This document shows positions 12,277 through 22,696 of a stretch of 64,000 nucleotides of DNA, one piece after another. The position numbers and the translations under genes were made by a program. The notes under the pieces were generated by a model, which saw nothing but the letters and a program-made list of their open reading frames with translations, did no database searches and was not told where the DNA came from. Origin of the DNA: Vandiemenella viatica (taxonomy: Eukaryota > Arthropoda > Insecta > Orthoptera > Morabidae); contig JARYHS010008074.1 of the NCBI GenBank assembly GCA_031002005.1, positions 11,540,924-11,604,923 on the forward strand. The letters are read 5' to 3'. Position 1 is the stretch's first letter, and the number at the start of each line of letters is the position of its first letter.

Positions 12277-13920
12277 CCTTTACAAATTTTGGTGCTGTTG
12301 CAATGGATTGGCTTTTGCGTCTTTACAACAACTGCCTCCGAGGTAAACAGATACCTAAGATATGAAGAAAGACGAAAGTGATTGCCACATTGAAACCTGT
12401 GAAAGACTCTTCTATCGCCAAAAACTATCGCCCTAATTCTCTGTTATGCCACCTCTACTAGATATTTGAAACGCTGCTGCTTAATCGACTGAGCCCAAAA
12501 ATCGAATGGAAACTGATTCACCAGCAATCGGGTTTCAGACCTAACAAAAACTGCACCGCACAAGCCCTCAACCTGACTCAGCACATTGAGGATGCTTTTG
12601 AGCTGGGGGTGATCACAGGAGTGGCCTTTGTTGACCTCTTTGCAGCGTATTAAACGGTACAGCATAATATCTTGTTGCATAAATTATATCATCTTACAAA
12701 TCATTTTGAATTTACAGAAATCATCAAAATTGTACTTCAGAAGCGAAGGTTTTACGTCGAATTTCAGAGCAACAAAAGTCGATGGAGAACACAAAAAAAT
12801 GGGCTGCCCCAAGGAAGTGTCCTAGCGCCAAAATTATTCAACATTTACACCAATGATCGACCCCAGCCGCCAATGACTCGAAGTTTTGTCTATGCAGATG
12901 ACTCAGCACTAGCAGTACAAGCCAAAGATTTTGAAACAGTGGAGGAGCATTTAAGTAATGGTTTACAATCTTTCACCACCTACTATGAAGACAATCAGTT
13001 GAAACCGAATCCATCCAAAACTCCATTTACGAAACAGACATGCTAATAGGAAACTGAAAGCCAGATGGGAGGCCGTAGAACTAGATCAATGTTTCAATCC
13101 AAAATATCTCGGAGTTACACTAGATCGCTCCATCACTTACAAAAACACTGCTTAAACACAAAAGGCAAAGTTTCAACCCACAACAATATCCTGCATAAAC
13201 TCACAGGAAATTGTTGGGGTGCACATCCCACAGTACTCCGAACATCAGCTCTTGCACTGTGTTATTCTGCTGCAGAATATGCATTTCCCGTTTGGTATAA
13301 CTCAGTTTATGCCAAACAAGGAGACGTTGCATTACATGCAACCTGTAGAATTCTAACAGGTTGCCCCAGAACAACGCCGATTGAAAAACTACATGGTCTG
13401 GATGGAATCGCCCCCCCCCCCCCATGATATAAGACGGAACGTGGCCGCAATGTCAGAAAGAAACAAAGCTAATCAAAACTCTGCTCATCCCTTATTCGGG
13501 CATCAACTTCCAAGACAAAGGCTGAAATCTAGATAAAGCTTCCATAGGACGACACCTGCTTTAAATGTATCGCCGAAAGTTGCCCGGCTCAATCTATGGC
13601 GTGCCAAAAAAACTTGTGTGAATCAATGGATCCCTACTGCAGAGACACTACCACCAAGTGGCCACCTCAACTGGAAGTCCTGGAGAGCGTTAAATCGGCT
13701 GAGGAGTGGGCAGGACTAAATATAACCTGGCAAGATGGCATTATCTTGAAGATCCTAATACTGCTTGTGAGTGTGGGGCAGAACAGACCATTCAGCATTT
13801 ATACAACTGCCCACAGTTCCCATCAACCTGCACGCTGCAAGATCTTCGCGCCAGTGACAATGGCATACAAGTTGCTGACTTTTGGTCATCCATCATATGA
13901 ACTCTTTGTTGTTGATTGAT
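12277..13920 (+). mobile_element. LINE family E, reverse transcriptase (copy 2)
   Basis: Plus-strand copy of the family at 2030-3795. In order across frames: KPVKDSSIAKNYRPISLL-like start (12395-12445), HQQSGFRPNKNCTAQALNL, VAFVDLFAAY, NGLPQGSVLAPKLFNIYTND, SFVYADDSA (intact catalytic YADD), KYLGVTLDRS, ALCYSAAEYAFPVWYNS, and a C-terminal Cys/His segment CECGAEQTIQHLYNCPQ near 13765-13815. Several frameshifts (about 12650, 13040-13110, 13415 in a C-run) and stops make it non-functional. The 5' endonuclease part is absent. It ends just before the tandem array that begins near 14005. Confidence 0.88.
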
Positions 13921-14706
13921 ATTATTTTATTTATGTTTTTGTTATTACTGTTTCTAACAATTTTTAAGCAGCGTTTTGGACACGAAATATATAAATCTCT
14001 TTACAATCCTTAATTTGTATACAAAACCACATTTTTTATCCGGTTTCAAAGGAAATTTGCACATTGTTACTTTAAAACAAAAAGAAAAATACTGTCAACT
14101 TTTGGTTTGCAAAAAAATAAATTGCTCTCCCGCTTTACATCCTCTTAATTTTTGTCACTGTTCTTCATACAAAGCTACAGTCGACACCATTTAACTGATC
14201 TCCATGAAAGTTGGCATACACATATATTTTTTCATGGAGAAGGTTTCTTACCAAAACAATAAAAAAACACCAGCTCTCCCCCTTTAAATCCCTCAATTTT
14301 TATACAAACCCAGATTGTTTATCCTATTTTGTTAAAACTTTACACATGTATGCTTTAAAATAAACATAAAAATACTGTCAACATTTTGTCTGCCAAAGCC
14401 CAACCCCTATTTTTTCATGGAGAAGGTTTCTGACCAAAACAATAAAAAAACAACAGCTCTCCCCCTTTAAATCCCTCAATTTTTACACAAACCCACATTG
14501 TTTCTCCTATTTTGTTAAAACTTTACACATGTATGCTTTAAAATAAACAGAAAAATACTGTCAACATTTTGTCTGCCAAAGCCCAACCCCTCTTCCTTTT
14601 TCTATCCACTTAATTTTTGTCAATGTTATTTGTGCAAAGCTAGAACCGACACCGCTTGACTGATCACCATGAAAGTTGGCACTTATGTGTATTCCTTCAC
14701 GAAGAA

Positions 14707-15125
14707 TGTGACATAGTAGTAGATTAAAAATTAAAATGATTTATATATATAAAGAAAAGAATAAAAGAAAAGAATACAAAGATTAATATTATTTGCCCAG
14801 AGAGGCTTTAAAAGGATAGGCTCTCTGAGAAAAAAAAAGATTAGTGAGGTGAGAATTGTTGAGTAGGGAAGACAACGAAGTAAAAGATTGATTTGGCAGC
14901 AGCTTGTATTTGATTTGAGAGAGATCTTGAGTAGAAAGGCGAACCTGACAATCTTCGGAATATATGGACAGGCGTGATCGTTATTGGTGTTCAGAGAATT
15001 GATAAACAAAGAAATGAGATCAATAAACTGTAAACGTACATAACTAAAAACTACAGTCTACAAATTATATTCATATATTCATTTATTTAACTATCACTTG
15101 CACGCATACTTATTTATATGCGACA
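14707..15125 (+). repeat. 5' LTR of the miniature retrotransposon
   Basis: Direct repeat partner of 15362-15775. A TATA-like ttatatatataaag lies near its left end. Differences from the right LTR that I can see are a few substitutions and short indels, e.g. agattagtgagg versus agaagtgagg, gcgaacctg versus gcggacctg, and a rearranged ttatattcatatattc stretch. This indicates a fairly recent insertion. Confidence 0.9.
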
Positions 15126-15143
15126 TGGCGACCGTGACAGGAC
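15126..15143 (+). promoter_or_regulatory. Primer-binding site (tRNA-Arg type)
   Basis: TGGCGACCGTGACAGGAC directly abuts the 5' LTR. It is complementary to the 3' end of an insect tRNA-Arg(UCG) including CCA, as I recall that tRNA's terminal CCTGTCACGGTCG. This site would prime minus-strand DNA synthesis. Confidence 0.85.
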
Positions 15144-15348
15144 TTTGTTTTTGTTATTGTTCATTTGTTATTGTTCATTTGTTATGTTTTTTTTTTTTAA
15201 TGTAAAATTGATGTTCATTTAGAGTAAGCAAAGCTTGTTAATATTTTGTACAAAAATTTTAAAACCTCAATACCAATAACGACGTTGCCATTGAGAAAAT
15301 TTTCCCCATTTTATTGTTCATTTATAAGCAACAAAAAAATGAGGAATA

Positions 15349-15361
15349 TTTTGGGAGGGGT
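15349..15361 (+). promoter_or_regulatory. Polypurine tract
   Basis: ttttgggaggggt immediately upstream of the 3' LTR, in the position and with the composition of a plus-strand priming tract. Confidence 0.75.
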
Positions 15362-15775
15362 TGTGACATAGTAGTAGATTAAAAATTAAAATGATTTATA
15401 TATATAAAGAAAAGAATAAAAGAAAAGAATACAAAGATTAATATTATTTGCCCAGAGAGGCTTTAAAAGGATAGGCTCTCTGAGAAAAAAAAGAAGTGAG
15501 GTGAGAATTGTTGAGTAGGGAAGACAACGAAGTAAAAGATTGATTTGGCAGCAGCTTGTATTTGATTTGAGAGAGATCTTGAGTAGAAAGGCGGACCTGA
15601 CAATCTTCGGAATATATGGACAGGCGTGATCGTTATTGGTGTTCAGAGAATTGATAAACAAAGAAATGAGATCAATAAACTGTAAACGTACATAACTAAA
15701 AACTACAGTCTACAAATTATATATTATATTCATTTATTTAACTATCACTTGCACGCATCTTATTTATATGCGACA
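15362..15775 (+). repeat. 3' LTR of the miniature retrotransposon
   Basis: 414-bp direct repeat of 14707-15125 ending CGACA. The base after it starts the second AGAA of the target duplication, and the tandem-array unit resumes at gttttctgaccaaaa. Confidence 0.9.
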
Positions 15776-17190
15776 AGAAGTTTTCTGACCAAAAAATCCT
15801 AAAACCATTCCGTCTCCCCTATTAAACCCCTTAATTTTTATAAAAACCCAGAATTTTTATTTGGTTTCGATGGAACTTTAAAACAAAGAAAAAAATACTG
15901 TCAACTTTCTGTTTGCGGAAACTGTACTATTCTCCCCTTTTCCTGTAAAAAGCTACAGTCGACACCGTTTGACCGATCTCCATGAAACTTTTCATAGAAA
16001 ATATTTATGACCAAAAAAATCAAAAACTACTCTCTCTCCCACTTTACACCCTTTAATTTTTATACACACCCACAGATTTTATTCGATTAGGGTGGAACCT
16101 TGCACACATATACTTTAAAATGTCGAGAAAAATTCTTTCAACATTTGTTTGAAAAAAAAACAAAAAAAAAACCACTCCTTCCCCTTTCAAACACTTTTAA
16201 AATTTTTCAATGTTGTTTTTTAAGAAGTTACAACAGAAACTGTTTGATCAATCAGTATACAAGTTGGTACATAAACGTATTTTTCATGGAGAAGATTTCT
16301 GATAAGAAAATATAGTAAACCAACCCTTCTCCTCCTTTATATCCCTTAATTTTTATACAAACCCACATTTTAATCTGATTTCGCTGGAAGTTTGCATACT
16401 CATACTTTAAAACAAAGAGAAAAATAAGTATCCACATTAGTTTTACGAAAACCTAAACGCTGTCCCCCTTTCAACCGCATTAATTGCCGTCAATGATCTA
16501 TACCCAACTTTGAACGACTTATGCACACGTATACTTCTAAACAAACAGAAAAATACTGTGTACATTTGGTTTAGAGAAGCCAAACCCCTCTTCCCCTTTC
16601 CATTCCCTTAATTTTTGTTAATGTTATTTATACAAGCTTCTATCCGATTCTAAAGGATTTTTGCACACGTATACTTTAAAACATACAGAGCAATTTTGTT
16701 TAAATTTGGTTTGTAGAAGCCCAACCCCTTTTCCCTTTCCCCTCGCCCCTCTAAATTTACAATGTTCTTTGTAGATACCCACAGTTTTTATCAGATTTGG
16801 ATAAAACATTGCACATGTAAAATTAACAACAAAGAGAAACATAATGTCTACATTCTGTTTATAAAACCCACCTGCTTACTCCCTTACTCTATTTAATTTT
16901 TGCATAAGTTCTTTACACAAAGCAACAGATTTTATCAGGTTTCGATGGAACTTTGCACACGTATACTTTAAAACAAAGAGAAACACTGGCTACACTAGTT
17001 TTACAAAATACGAACTACTCATCGCCACTACATCCCTTAATTGGTTTTTATACATACCTACAATTTTAATCTGATGTCAGTGGAAATTTACACACATATA
17101 CTTTAATAGTCTACATTTGGTATACAAAAGCCCAATCCCTCTTCCACTTTACCGCCTCCCCTTTAATTTTTTGTTCTTTATAGAAATCCA

Positions 17191-17622
17191 GTTTTAAATC
17201 CCTTCAAAATCAATTCAGTTATTTTGAAGTTATGGCGGTATATTCATAAAATGTCTCAACTTGTACCTCAGATTTTAACTTGAACCCCAAGCTTTCACGT
17301 TATGGAACCAATTATATTTTCTGCGTGATGCCGGGACAAACAGATATATTCCAGAGACAGATTTGTGTATGTGGTTTGTGCTAATGCCCAGATGTTACAT
17401 GTTTTGATTATCGAGCAGCAGCTTGTTCTGATTAGGCTGAAACACATTCCTGAACACAGCATCCAATACACCCCGTTCTGGAAGTTGTTGGGGTATATCA
17501 AGCCAGAATATTTTTGAAAGCAAGCGCCTTAGACAGTGAGCTACCAAGAAGTTCGCATAATGAGAACTGCTGCGGCATATTTAAAATACAAAACAAACTA
17601 TAACAGCACTAAAAATTTAATA
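17191..17622. other. Unassigned sequence
   Basis: Between the tandem array and the inverted-repeat element. A minus-strand frame at 17295-17501 is open for 68 codons but has no recognisable motif. Confidence 0.4.
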
Positions 17623-17785
17623 ATAAAATAATTGTTTAAAAAACTGCGTCCAAAAAAGCACACTGAACTTTTTGAAATAACTTTACACCTTTCCTAGAAG
17701 AAAATAAATCTAAATGGAGTGTATGTTACATTACTGTTATTGAATTTTTTACATTAACCAGTTATTTTTGGAGTCGGTGCCAGCC
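17623..17785. repeat. Left terminal inverted repeat
   Basis: Pairs with the reverse complement of 19263-19420. Blocks such as ataaaataattgttt, aaaaaagcacact, agaagaaaataaatctaaat, acattactgttattga and tttttggagtcggtgccagc are near-identical in order. A few short indels lie in between. Confidence 0.85.
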
Positions 17786-18184
17786 AAATCAAGGAAAAAA
17801 AAGATAAAAAAACAATAAGAACTAACTATAATACTTAAAAATCATGTTACTACTTGCAGAAACATGTTTCAATAAAATTGAAACATACAGATGATACGCC
17901 GATATTATACTTACTGTAAAGCATTTACCGCATCATGCAGCCTACTAACTACACTGTAGTGCCAGAGATATGCCCCGACGACCAACGAGGTGGAGCCACA
18001 TACGGGGCTCCGGTAGGACGGAAAATGATGAATTTTATCATTTTCGTTTTTTTTTTGCCGATTATTGATCTTTGGAATGTCCTCTTTAATTTGGTGTATA
18101 ATACATGCATATTTCTAACCTAGAAATGCTTTAAAAAAGACATGGTAACAACAGTGTCGAAGTAATTAAAGGATCTGTTTAGGC

Positions 18185-18745
18185 TGTCTTATTTCATGTT
18201 GCTTCAACTGATTCTGCTCCCAACCACGGACTCTTGCCCAAAGGAACTAATACATGGTGCAAGCACAACAAAGCACAAGCAGCAGGCTAAGCATTTGTGC
18301 ACAAGGATGGTTTACCATATGCTGTCGTTGAGGAACTTAAGCCTATATTCAGGGATCTTTCTGATGTACAACTACTGAAGAAGTGTTTACATGGTCGTAC
18401 CCAAAATCGAAATGAGTGCATTAACAGTATTGCTTGGTCAAGAATTCCCAAATTTGTTTTTGTATCAATTAAGGCTCTTCATTTTAGTGTTTATGATGAT
18501 GTAATGACTTTTAACAATGGCAACTTATCAAGGTGTGAGGCATTGAAGAAACTGAGTATTAGTGTTGGGTATCACACCATAGGAGCTATGTACAGGCTTG
18601 ACCAGGAAAGGGTTAGGGCATCAGAGAAAGCATTGAGGGAAGTGGAAGAAAAGGCAAGTGAGAAGAGAAGATGACTAAAGAGAAGGCTGGAAGAAAGCTA
18701 TCAGGACGATCCAGATCACCATACTTATGGTTCTGGAATGCAATG
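18185..18745 (+). pseudogene. Mutator-like transposase C-terminal remnant
   Basis: Decayed end of a multicopy insect transposon protein. In order: a STDSAPNHGLCPKGTNTWCK block with the Cys/His/Trp-Cys pattern (CP.G...WC), then AVVEELKPIFRDLSDVQLLK, KCLHGRTQNRNECINSIAWS, RIPKFVF, and a basic tail with GAMYRLDQERVRASEKALRE ending at a stop at 18672. The motif order CLHGxTQNxNE...WxRxPK is one I know from many arthropod and cnidarian proteins labelled Mutator-like transposase domain. There is a stop in the CP.G to HKDGLP linker and a frame change near 18290. It lies between the two inverted repeats, which supports the element call. The catalytic core is not present. Confidence 0.75.
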
Positions 18746-19262
18746 AAACCTTGACAGCATTTTCCCGTAAGTTTACTTTTTGCTAGTTTTACTGTACCTT
18801 TTCTTGGAAACTACCTGCATGAACTTCCTGAAACTTTTACAGCCTTCAAAGTATGTTTCTGTGAGTATTTTAACACAGGGATATTGTCTTATACCTTATA
18901 GTTTGTAAATTATTGACTGGACAGTACCTCCAAAAGTCCAAAAAATGGAATATTTCTTTTTTTTAATAATACTGCCAAACCAATCGGAACTTTGCGAAAT
19001 ACCTGTGTTAAAGTATTGGAACACCATCATAGATTTACCCTATTTTGTTTCAGATATGTATCACAATTAGTTGTTGAGAAAAGGTACAATGAAGTTCGCA
19101 AGAAATACATGGGAAGATACACCCTACCTGAGCCCCTTAAAATACTGCCCAATTTTTTCCCCCAAACTGTATCCCGCAATAACAATATCTGCCGCACTAC
19201 ATGCTGTAAAATATTTTTATTTTTGTTCATAAAGTTAAATAATTCGTTCTTCGCGATGTGAC

Positions 19263-19420
19263 GGCTGGCACCGACTCCAAAAATAACAGATTAATGTAAA
19301 AATTTCAATAACAGTAATGTAAATTACTGTCCATTTAGATTTATTTTCTTCTACGCAAGGTATAATTTTTAGTGTGCTTTTTTGAAGGGGTTTTTATGTT
19401 TTTTAAAACAATTATTTTAT
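19263..19420. repeat. Right terminal inverted repeat
   Basis: Begins ggctggcaccgactcc and ends caattattttat; the inverted partner of 17623-17785. Confidence 0.85.
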
Positions 19421-19609
19421 AAATGCATTGATGTTATCTCACTTACAGGGCATAAAGCTTGCAGAGCCAACTCATTGAATACCGATCTTGTAATATGAGT
19501 TTTGTTGTACAAAGCGTGTTTTTCTGATGAGGTTTGAAAAGATATTGGTAGCATAATTAGAAGTAGTGTATAGAATGAATAATTTGACCATGAGCGTATG
19601 ATAACATTC

Positions 19610-19780
19610 AACGCCAGGTCTGAGGGAGTGGGAAAATATTATTTCGTGGTTAAGAGAGTCAGGAATTAGTTAAAATTGTCGATGAAAATGCTTAACAATT
19701 AATAAAAAGCGCTGAAAGAATTTAAAATTAAAATTCGTTAAGGACAAAAGTAGGTGGATGGGGAAACGACACCCTACCAA
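19610..19780 (+). mobile_element. LINE family A, 3' terminal fragment
   Basis: Matches the 3' end of the next copy (20660-20820): ctgagggagtgggaaaatat, agagtcaggaattagtta, gcgctgaaagaatttaaa and aaattcgt occur in the same order. This copy keeps only the last ~170 bp and sits directly upstream of a longer copy in the same orientation. Confidence 0.7.
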
Positions 19781-19794
19781 TTTAAGATTTTTAA

Positions 19795-20980
19795 GTAACG
19801 GTAAGACCATTGGAGTGGATGAAACAGTGGTTTGATTGGTAGAAGAATTCTATAAAGGTAGAGAGCAAAACGTTATGATAGGAAATGCAGTAGCAGAGTG
19901 GAAGTGAAAATGGGAGTGCTACAGGTTAGCGTATTGGGACCATTGAGATTCATTATTCTAATTAATGATTGCGTTGACTGTTTACTTTTTAAAAGTTCGG
20001 TTTCTGCAGATTACATAATGTAATATGATCACAACGGGAGAAGACTGAATAGCTGCAGGGAGATCTGTACTGGGTATCTAAGTCAACATGGTGCGAAGAT
20101 AAATGCAAATAAAAATTAGTTTATTGGGAAAAAACTAAAGCTTGTTTATGATTATAAGGTGGGGAACAAATTGCTTGAAATGTAAATATATTGGCATAAC
20201 ATTTGTTAACATAGTCAACTGGTAGGACATATTGGACAGGTAGTAGGAAAAGGTTTCAAAATCCTTCACTTGTTGGAGAGAGTGATTAAGGGATGTAGCA
20301 GAGAAGTAAGGAAATTGGGCTACAAAAACTTTGGTCAGACTATTACTTGAATATGGTGGTGTGTTAAGAAACCCTCATTTTGCGTATGAATTACAAGAGT
20401 TGAAAGAAGTGCAAAGAAAGACTGTTAGATTTGTCTCTGAACATTACTGCAGAATACAGTCATTAACTGGTATAATAAAGGTGCTGGAATGGGATTCATT
20501 GGAAGACAGGACGAGGATGAAAAGAATCATGGGAGTGAACAAAGCGTACATTTATGATGAGGCATTGATAGAAGAATTAATATAGGTGCATCGAAGTGAA
20601 AAGATGACCATGGACACCAGCTGGAACTCGATTTCAGGCTTAAGGCATGGAGGAAGGAAATTCCTCCATGGCTTAAGGGAGTGGGAAAAATTTTCTTTCG
20701 TTGGTAAGGTGGCCAGGGATTGCATTAATTACCAAGAGAAATGATAAATATTTTACCAAAAACGCTGAAAGAATTTAAGGCTGAAATTCGTAGATGCCAA
20801 ATGTAGGCCAGCAAAGGAAAAAAGAAAAATGGGTGTGTAGGAAAATTGCCAATGCAGCATCTGCTCCATCGCAGTTAAATTAAACTAAATTAAGATTAAA
20901 AAATACAAGAAATGAGGAAACAGATGTGTAGGGAAGTTGCCACTGGAGCAATTAATTGCAATTAAATTAAATCTTAGTTA
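19795..20980 (+). mobile_element. LINE family A, reverse transcriptase fragment (copy 2)
   Basis: Longest copy of this family here. The palm region is recognisable at 19912-19965 as GVLQ.SVLGPLRFIILIND (GxxQGSxLGP box, Gly changed), followed by a decayed FxADD-like site (SVSADYIM). A thumb-like region reads IGQVVGKGFKILHLLERVIK in one frame and then VRLLLEYGGVLRN...ELKEVQRKTVRF...VLEWDSLEDRTRMKRIMG (20331-20585). The sequence after the stop carries EWEKFSFVGKVARDC and TLKEFKAEIRRC. The 3' tail contains a partial tandem duplication (tgtgtagg.aa.ttgcca at 20833-20850 and again at 20929-20945) ending in TTAAATTAAA-type repeats. Inactive: many stops and frameshifts. Confidence 0.78.
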
Positions 20981-21599
20981 CTTATTTTTTATCATTCTAG
21001 CTTATGCGCAAAGTCACCAGATATTCCTTATTTCTTCACAGCTGTTGTTTTTTTAATTTTTTTTTTTTTTTTTTAAATTATAGAAACTATGTCCTTGACA
21101 ATTGAACGGTCGCGTTTGAACTAAAGTCTTAATCAGTAACAAGTTAAACTCTTCTGAAATCACTGATCTATATTTTGTTTCGTATGTGCTATTAACCTAC
21201 ATGATAAGTAATAAAAGAAACTAATTAAAGGAAAGTTTCATTAAATGTTGAAAACTTGTTCCTAGTGACTATAGAAGCATTTCAGTTACAACTACAACTA
21301 GCCAGCTGTTAAAATATCGCAAATAAATAGAAGTACGCAAATAATTAATTAAATTGGCGTTTGACTGTTATATCGAAATCAGCTTCAGAAACGTATGTTT
21401 AAGTTTTTTTCTCAATACGATGTATCGAAACAAAGTTATTTCAAATTAGATTTCCACAGAAACCATGTTAGTAAATAGCAGCTAGTATGTGACATTAATT
21501 AAAAATAAATATGAAACCAAGAAATGTTACTGCCAACCATAGTGTTTACTAAAGTCTGGCAGTGACTGCTGGCAGAATAATTTGTTTTATTTTACCGCA
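20981..21599. other. Unassigned AT-rich sequence
   Basis: T-run at about 21046-21074; otherwise no feature recognised. If the exon proposed at 21661 is real, the promoter would lie in the right end of this stretch. Confidence 0.35.
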
Positions 21600-21660
21600 C
21601 AGCTGAAAGGAAAGATGCTGTGATCTTCGATGATGGCGGGGTGATTTACGATTTATAGTC

Positions 21661-21681
21661 ATGTTTCAATATTCTAAAGAA
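21661..21681 (+). CDS. Candidate start-codon exon of the small-exon gene
   Basis: ATG TTT CAA TAT TCT AAA GAA is followed directly by a strong donor, GTAAGT, at 21682. The exon ends in phase 0, matching the phase of the four small exons at 47-62 kb. The upstream sequence (21600-21660) is richer in GC and contains gatgatggcggggtg, reminiscent of the ATGGCGG-type core seen in many housekeeping promoters. In-frame stops upstream of the ATG fit a 5' UTR. A chance ATG plus donor is quite possible, and the link to exons 25 kb away is inference only. Confidence 0.25.
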
Positions 21682-22322
21682 GTAAGTGCTTTCACATTTT
21701 ATAAATTTGCGAGTAGTGTAAATGTTTACTCTTAAGTTAGTGGCTTAAAATTATTATAAGTAGTTTAAGAAAACGTTTAAAAAAAATAAGTTTGCAATAC
21801 AAGTATTTTCAGGTTACCGAGTAAAGAATTACAATCTGTATATTTAGTAATAAATTTTAAGCTAATACAGACGATTTTTCTCATGTGTGTCGATAGAAGT
21901 ACAATTTGTGCGCCTCTCAAGTTTTTTTTCCATTTAATGAATGCGTAAAGTTATAGTCAGTGCTCCGGAATATACTGTTTTTCATTAACTGCGCTTCGGT
22001 AACTCGTGAAACTATCAGTTAAACTAGCGGTTTCGTTGGAAAATTCACATGGAAGTGATTTTAGGAAGGATTGATTAATCACGATAGTTTGGAAACTTAA
22101 CAATATCGATGGAATTATTGATTTATGCATTGTTGTTAAATAAAATGCAAATTTACAACTCTTTGGTGAAGCAGGAAAGATGCAGTAAGCAAATCATAAG
22201 AAACTTCCCTCAAAAGAGGAAACTATTTGTTTATTATTAGTATGGTAAATTAGGGTGACAATTTTTGTATAGACCTACTTATGCTGTTTACTCTCAAGCT
22301 GTTTATGATACTTCTCTCAATA

Positions 22323-22696
22323 AGGGAGCATCCATAAACTACGAATTTGTATTTTGGCCTCCTGTGAACATCCCCTCCCCCCATGGAGCCTGATGTGACT
22401 CCAGCCTCTACCCCCCCTTTTTTTTCTTCTTTGCGGCCTGTAGCTTTTTTCTCTGTTGATTCCAGAAGACATTTTGTACTGTTTTCTCTTATCAGACTAT
22501 GGTAAATTACATGCAGAGATAATTAAATAACGGAAATAAATAATCGCATGCTGTTGAGAGTTCTGTACCTTACTTTAATTGTGTGCAAATAACATGAATG
22601 AAAAGTTATATGGCTTGGCTCAGACCATTCATCCCCCTCATGTAGCCCAGCCCTCCCCCTCAGTAGACTGAGTTACGTAGCTTATGGACACTCCCT
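22323..22696. mobile_element. MITE-like element with terminal inverted repeats
   Basis: 374-bp non-coding element. The left end is AGGGAGCATCCATAAACTAC; the right end, reverse-complemented, is AGGGAGTGTCCATAAGCTAC, 16 of 20 identical. The interior has C-runs (cccctcccccc, ctaccccccctt) and no open frame. Terminal repeats of the AGGGAxxxTCCATAAxxTACG type are common in insect MITEs as I recall. Target duplication is unclear (ta...aa). Confidence 0.6.

Larger units (their letters stand above)
14707..15775 (+). mobile_element. Miniature LTR retrotransposon (TRIM-like)
   Basis: Two near-identical direct repeats of 419 and 414 bp enclose only 236 bp. The repeats begin TGTGACATAG and end ATGCGACA, so they have the TG...CA ends of LTRs. 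Right after the left LTR is an 18-nt primer-binding site; right before the right LTR is a purine tract. Target duplication is AGAA on both sides (14703-14706 and 15776-15779). The internal part has no coding capacity, so the element depends on a helper. Four-base duplications and an Arg-tRNA primer are known for the mdg1/412 group of Ty3/gypsy elements (established knowledge). It is either a true TRIM or one internally deleted copy. Confidence 0.9.
14005..17190 (+). repeat. Degenerate tandem array (~135-185 bp units)
   Basis: A block is repeated many times with heavy drift: a C-rich start (CCCCTTTAAATCCCTTAATT), TTTATACAAACCCACATTTT, a YGATTTCGATGGAACTTTGC segment, CACACGTATACTTTAAAACA, and TACTGTCAACATTTGG before the next C-rich start. 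In the left part two units are 183 bp apart (ttcatggaga at 14231 and 14414), because they carry an extra ttcatggagaaggtttctgaccaaaacaat segment; in the right part the spacing is about 135-150 bp. No frame is kept open across units. This is an old satellite-like array or tandem repeat within a larger element, split by the LTR element at 14707-15775. Confidence 0.75.
17623..19420 (+). mobile_element. Mutator-like DNA transposon with long inverted repeats
   Basis: A ~1.8-kb element bounded by ~160-bp terminal inverted repeats (17623-17785 and 19263-19420) that enclose a degraded transposase-like C-terminus at 18185-18745. Long inverted repeats and this protein type fit a Mutator-like element. 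Much of the transposase N-terminal and catalytic part is missing, so it is a deleted, non-autonomous copy. Outer boundaries are set by where similarity ends; I could not define the 8-10 bp target duplication usual for this superfamily. Confidence 0.75.
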
